A stretch of 64,000 nucleotides of DNA from the NCBI GenBank assembly GCA_027575805.1, contig JANBPU010000009.1, positions 124,001 to 188,000 of the forward strand. The letters are read 5' to 3'. The stretch is from Mycoemilia scoparia (taxonomy: Eukaryota; Kickxellomycota; Kickxellomycetes; Kickxellales; Kickxellaceae). The translations under genes and the position numbers were made by a program. This document shows, one piece after another, positions 63,135 to 64,000 of this stretch. Each line of letters opens with the position of its first letter. Position 1 is the first letter of the stretch. Below the pieces are notes generated by a model that was not told where the DNA came from, did no database searches, and was given only the letters and a program-made list of their open reading frames with translations.

Positions 63135-64000
63135 ATGGATCCCTCAGCAATCACATTCAACAACATTCCTCTCGAGTGCAAGCTCAAGATTTGCCAGTAC
63201 ATCGACCCATGGATTCATGAGGAAACCCTCGATGCCTTAGCTGCTTTCAATAGTTCTTGGAACACCGCCGTCCTTTACACAAGATGGGAATACCACCAAT
63301 ATCCCGAATTCATTCCCAACGACATTTTTAGCGCCACATACTCGAAAACCCTCAAGAAGAGGGAACGGGTTCATGTCAACTTTACCAGGAACGGAACACA
63401 GTATGTTAAACGTATGAAGATTAGTGACCCGTCAGTGCTAAACCGCCTTGTGGGGACAAACAAATTCCCTTTGTTAAAGGAACTAGACGTGTCCTGTGTG
63501 AACATTGGTCGTGGCGAGAAGGCATTGACAGATCTGGCCATAAACAACCAAAACATACACAAATTGAAGGTGACCAGTAAACAGCAGGGAATGCCAAACG
63601 CTATGCCTATGGATCTAATCAATAACAAAAGAAACTCTCTGTTCAGACCAATCGAAGCAATGTCAAGTAATCTGGCCAGTATAACACTCGAAGTATCGAT
63701 CCCATTCTCCAACATACATAGCCTATTAGCTCTTGTTCCAAAGCTCCAGCACCTACGAGTTGATACGTGCAGTCTTCAAAACATTTGCGATACATTCGAG
63801 TATGGGAGCAATTGCTTTGATGCGAAAAAGATGAATGACCAAAATACATACGATCCATTGGATTCTTCATCGATTTCAGGAATTATGGCCCTCATGTCGC
63901 CACACCAGAACCTCGAATCTCTGGATATAAAAGAAATCAAGATCGATACCAATTCCTACGTCTACAAGGCATTCGACTATTATGCCTCTCTCCCGCCACT
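63135..64000 (+). CDS. Large F-box-like protein, 3' end beyond the window
   Basis: An open frame from the ATG at 63135 runs without a stop to the window edge (288 codons). The N-terminus ITFNNIPLECKLKICQYIDP, then LDALAAFNSSWNTAVLYTRW, fits an F-box-like fold (I/LP.E...I..YL, then a W). What follows resembles degenerate leucine-rich repeats, for example FPLLKELDVSCVNIG, NIHKLKVTS, LVPKLQHLRVDTCSLQNI and QNLESLDIKEIKI. This suggests an SCF substrate receptor that binds Skp1 through the F-box and targets through the LRRs. Such families expand greatly in early-diverging fungi. Exact family membership is not determined. Confidence 0.7.
   Translation, partial: MDPSAITFNNIPLECKLKICQYIDPWIHEETLDALAAFNSSWNTAVLYTRWEYHQYPEFIPNDIFSATYSKTLKKRERVHVNFTRNGTQYVKRMKISDPSVLNRLVGTNKFPLLKELDVSCVNIGRGEKALTDLAINNQNIHKLKVTSKQQGMPNAMPMDLINNKRNSLFRPIEAMSSNLASITLEVSIPFSNIHSLLALVPKLQHLRVDTCSLQNICDTFEYGSNCFDAKKMNDQNTYDPLDSSSISGIMALMSPHQNLESLDIKEIKIDTNSYVYKAFDYYASLPP

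Noticed and set aside
1..64000. tRNA, rRNA, snRNA genes and CRISPR arrays
   Set aside because: Intergenic stretches were scanned by eye for tRNA A/B boxes, U-snRNA cores and regularly spaced repeats; none was found. A tRNAscan-SE or Infernal run would be decisive.

Overview
The window is a 64 kb piece of a nuclear fungal genome. Genes lie on both strands and carry many short spliceosomal introns (GT..AG, mostly about 60-130 nt). The gene set is fungal: Sey1, a PHD-finger protein like Rco1, neutral trehalase with PKA-type sites, class II fructose-bisphosphate aldolase, and fungal-type mitoribosomal proteins. A respiratory complex I subunit, a SmgGDS-like armadillo protein and a bacterial-type iron-sulfur serine dehydratase point away from the classic yeasts. 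They suggest an early-diverging filamentous lineage (Zoopagomycota or Mucoromycota would fit). That placement is an inference from gene content only.

Layout. 1-14.7 kb (+): 3' part of the helicase HRQ1, SEY1, an intronless SPX-ACT-ACT-phosphoserine phosphatase fusion, SGT1, RPB11 and NUDC. 15-20.6 kb (-): an AP180/CALM clathrin adaptor, CIA1 and a small NDUFAF4-like protein. 21-34.5 kb (+): a SmgGDS-like protein, a CCCH/CHY zinc-finger protein, a mitochondrial iron-sulfur L-serine dehydratase and CTF18. 34.9-37.7 kb: three mitochondrial genes (uS7m +, bL31m -, NDUFS3 +). 38-52.5 kb (-): a coiled-coil protein with a possible dynein-adaptor CC1 box, an HDHD2-like HAD hydrolase, the spliceosomal helicase aquarius, a type II PI 4-kinase and the Rco1-like protein. 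53.4-55 kb (+): a 2-Cys peroxiredoxin. 55.3-57.8 kb (-): neutral trehalase. 60-61.4 kb (+): aldolase. 63.1 kb to the end (+): the start of a large F-box-like protein.

How the genes fit together. Most are unrelated housekeeping genes. Some themes recur: mitochondrial function (uS7m, bL31m, NDUFS3, a likely complex I assembly factor, serine dehydratase, peroxiredoxin); serine metabolism (serine made by the SPX-linked phosphatase, serine broken down by the dehydratase); HSP90 co-chaperones (SGT1 and NudC, both with CS domains, two genes apart); and membrane traffic (SEY1, AP180, PI4KII).

Most unusual items: (1) the SPX-ACT-ACT-SerB fusion, which would couple inositol-pyrophosphate/phosphate sensing to the last step of serine synthesis; (2) two GC-AG introns in unrelated genes; (3) a dispersed repeat of about 130-150 bp in three copies, one inside a peroxiredoxin intron; (4) two small MITE-like inverted-repeat elements with a shared terminal core, each just downstream of a gene; (5) very small coding exons (5, 19, 22 and 31 nt); (6) CA/TACA microsatellites repeatedly placed just upstream of start codons. 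Exon borders were derived by hand from reading frame and splice consensus. All spans of complete genes add up to whole codons, but no transcript data were available.
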